Below, piece after piece: positions 61,874 through 64,000 of a DNA stretch of 64,000 nt. Position numbers and translations under genes: made by a program. The stretch comes from Notospermus geniculatus (taxonomy: Eukaryota > Nemertea > Pilidiophora > Heteronemertea > Lineidae), in NCBI GenBank assembly GCA_002633025.1, contig NMRB01000334.1:282887-346886 (forward strand). Reading direction: 5' to 3'. The notes beneath the pieces are model-generated. The model was not told the origin of the DNA and searched no databases. It was given only the letters and a program-made list of their open reading frames with translations. Position 1 is the first letter of the stretch. Each line of letters opens with the position of its first letter.

Positions 61874-63562
61874 TTAGTCAGTGTAGATTGGAGTGTTAAT
61901 ACATTCCTGAACCTCCTCTGGCGTATATGTCGGCAACTCGGACTCCTTGAACTCGGGATCACCGCGGCAGATCTTTGTGTATTCCTCACAACATCCGGGG
62001 TACTCGGCACCAATCACGGCTTCCTTGTGATTGTAGTAGCACGGCGTGTTGTCATTTGCGGATAAAACCTGAGCACATCTTTGTCGTGCTATGGTGTAGG
62101 GTGAACATCTGGAAAAAAAATTAAAATGAGTCATGGCTCTGAAGGTAACAGATTTTTCCTAGATTTACCGGTATCCTGAGTCTTCCTCTAACAAGGCCTA
62201 TTGTAAATATTTACTACGATTTTCTTCGACTTGTCTTACGCCAGGAATCCACTGCTGATTTTCTGCGCCGCGACTTGCTTTGCAACCTGCTACCTCCGAT
62301 TGAATACTATCGCAAGGAACTGATACTGGTCGCCGACCGTTTGCCGACTGAAATTGACCTCATCTTTGCCATTATTGGTGGAAATCACGTCTAGCGAGTC
62401 CACTACGGCGATCGAGTGCCCTGTTGCATCGCAACCCAGTTGCAAAGTAAGTCGCAACGCAAAATCAGCTTGAAAATCAATGGTGGATTCCTAGCCTTAA
62501 GCGGGTGATCCACTTTTGCGATTTTGGCTTGAGACGGGGTTGCGTTCCCTTGCGATTACCTTATATGGACTTCCGATTGCCATATAGCCTAAGGTAACCG
62601 CAAGGGAACGCAATCCCGTCTCAAGCCAAAATCGCAACAGTGGATCACCCACTAGAGTTGTCCCCTTGCATTTCGTACTTTTTCGTTTCTGTAACAATTA
62701 TGGATAGTTTTATACAAACTGCAGTATCAACTATTACCGGTTTTACACACATCATCCCACGCCACCATTGGCCATATATCGATGGGAACGGGACGGCAAC
62801 AAGCATTTGCGCTGACGATCAGATCATGATAAATTATCGGGTGTATACTCACACTTCAATGTGGCATTCTATTTTTGACGAACCCGCGCCGTTGGGGCTG
62901 GTCGTGCAGGTAACGCCTGTGCACACTTCTCCCGCCTCTACAAAAATTGATAGAAATTATCTCAATTCGTATTGAAGACACTCTGCCAGTTAAAGTAGGA
63001 ATCCACCATTGATTTTCAACCTGATTTTGCTTTGCGACTTGCTTTGCAACTGGGCACTCGATTGCCGTAGCGGACTTAGCTGGACCTGATTTCCACCAAT
63101 GGCGAAGATGTGATCAATTTCAGGGCGGTGACCGGTATCAGTTCCTTGCGGTCGTATTCAATCGCAGGTGCATTTATATGTAGCAAGTTGCAAAGCAAGT
63201 CGCAAAGCAGAAAATCAGCCGTGGATTCCTAGCTTTACCTGACTTCTCAGTTACCTTCATTCAGGTCAGCGATAGGGAGGCTATTTTTGATGTCCATCAT
63301 GTTGTCAGTACCAGTTTGCTGGGAAGACTAGAGCCATTATTCCAACTCGCATTTGATCTGCATATTGGATCCTATGGAGAATCCCCTTTAGTACCACACA
63401 GAATTTACCTGCAATTAACTTATTCCTCAGTTTCACCCTCTCTTCCTCGACCTTCTGTGGATCGTCAGTGCTGATGAGGCGACCGACCCACCGATCCTTG
63501 ATGAATCCGCCGTAGCTACTGGCAACTATCGCCACGAAAATCAAGATCGACACGGTGTTCAT
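61874..63562 (-). CDS. Ten-cysteine secreted protein, gene 5
   Basis: Exons on the minus strand 63562-63409, 62937-62853, 62108-61874; 474 bases, 157 aa. Signal peptide MNTVSILIFVAIVASSYGGF, then ISTDDPQKVEEERVKLRNKL, VCTGVTC, IEC, VCSPYTIARQRC, TPCYY, EYPGCCEEYTKICRGDPEF, KESELPTYT, QEC. The middle exon is nine bases longer than in its relatives. The split codon before the fourth cysteine reads GT|A (Val) instead of TG|G (Trp). Closest to gene 4 by eye (shared DDPQKVEEE), same strand. Confidence 0.85.
62503..62651. mobile_element. Small MITE
   Basis: Arms gggtgatccacttttgcgat and complement, inner ggaacgcaa and cttgagacgggg pairs. In intron 2 of gene 5. Confidence 0.85.
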
Positions 63563-64000
63563 TTTAGTTTGGTCTGAAAAGAGAAATTGCCAGTAACAAT
63601 TTCTTTGCTGAAGTTGTTTCAGCGAGTCAGACATTGTTTTGTTCTGTCCAGAGGAACCAATGAATGCTCACCTATTGCACCTGTGTAACGTTTTTCACTG
63701 AGGCCCGTGTGCCAATGTGACATAGACATTTAGGGCCGTATGCACGGGTCAGACTTCAGCCACACTTTCATTAAAGTCTGACTTTTCTCATTGCTTCAAG
63801 CAAAGAGAAAGTCTAACTTAACCTATACTTTAGGCTGAAGTCCGACACGTGCATACGGCCCTTAGAACGCCAGAACACCTCGAGGGAAACACTTTTAGAA
63901 CGCCTGAACATGTCCATGTGTTCAGAAGTTGAACGGACGTGTTAAAGTGATATTTGTTTCAGTCAATCTTACACACTGTGGTTTGCCGAAGTAATTTTTT
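63563..64000. other. Right edge of the window
   Basis: Upstream of gene 5. Contains a MITE at about 63731-63862 (gggccgtatgcacggg and complement), related to 53812-53910. No exon seen. Confidence 0.6.

Overview
This window is nuclear DNA from a multicellular animal: genes are split by GT-AG introns, coding exons make up only a small part of it, and the rest is dense with inverted-repeat elements (MITEs). The gene content (a CYP2-like P450, CCP/sushi plus Link-domain exons, ionotropic glutamate receptor-like genes), the ubiquitous ATGTACATGT-type repeats and the signs of very high heterozygosity suggest a marine invertebrate deuterostome. Amphioxus is my first guess, with an ambulacrarian as the alternative. 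The species is inference.

Layout. (1) 271-1801, plus strand: the last two exons of a family-2-like cytochrome P450, carrying the I-helix, ExxR, PERF-like region and haem-binding cysteine. (2) 3132-15232, minus strand: a secreted mosaic protein I could assemble from signal peptide to stop. It has a signal exon, a short N-terminal exon, a run of CCP domains, then three successive CCP-Link pairs with unusually cysteine-rich Link domains. Almost every exon is phase 1-1. (3) 16369-26945 and 29480-43604, plus strand: two tandem ionotropic glutamate receptor-like genes, copy A and copy B. They share exon structure and divergent ligand-contact positions. Copy A keeps the amino-terminal-domain exons but has a 2-base frameshift in exon 2. 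Copy B reads in frame for 731 codons but has lost most of the amino-terminal-domain exons. Copy B also holds a tandem partial duplication of its pore exon. (4) 45988-63562: a cluster of small secreted cysteine-rich proteins (about 156 aa, ten conserved cysteines, three exons with phases 1 and 2). There are two complete genes on the plus strand, a truncated near-identical extra copy, and two complete genes on the minus strand. I do not recognise the family beyond a loose resemblance to single-VWC-type proteins.

Assembly. Three near-identical local duplications (3795-5137, 9272-11400, 45950-49300) each have one boundary exactly at a run of N. I read these as two haplotypes placed side by side rather than true gene duplications, so counts of CCP exons and of cysteine-rich genes should be treated with care. 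Differences between such copies conveniently show empty and filled sites for several mobile elements.

The intergenic and intronic space is mostly MITEs in at least ten families, often nested, including TTAA- and TA-flanked types, a roughly 2 kb foldback element rich in TCGAT, and a serial array of five related elements at 35145-36498. The most novel biology is the CCP-Link mosaic with extra cysteines, the paired glutamate-receptor-like genes with complementary damage, and the ten-cysteine secreted family.
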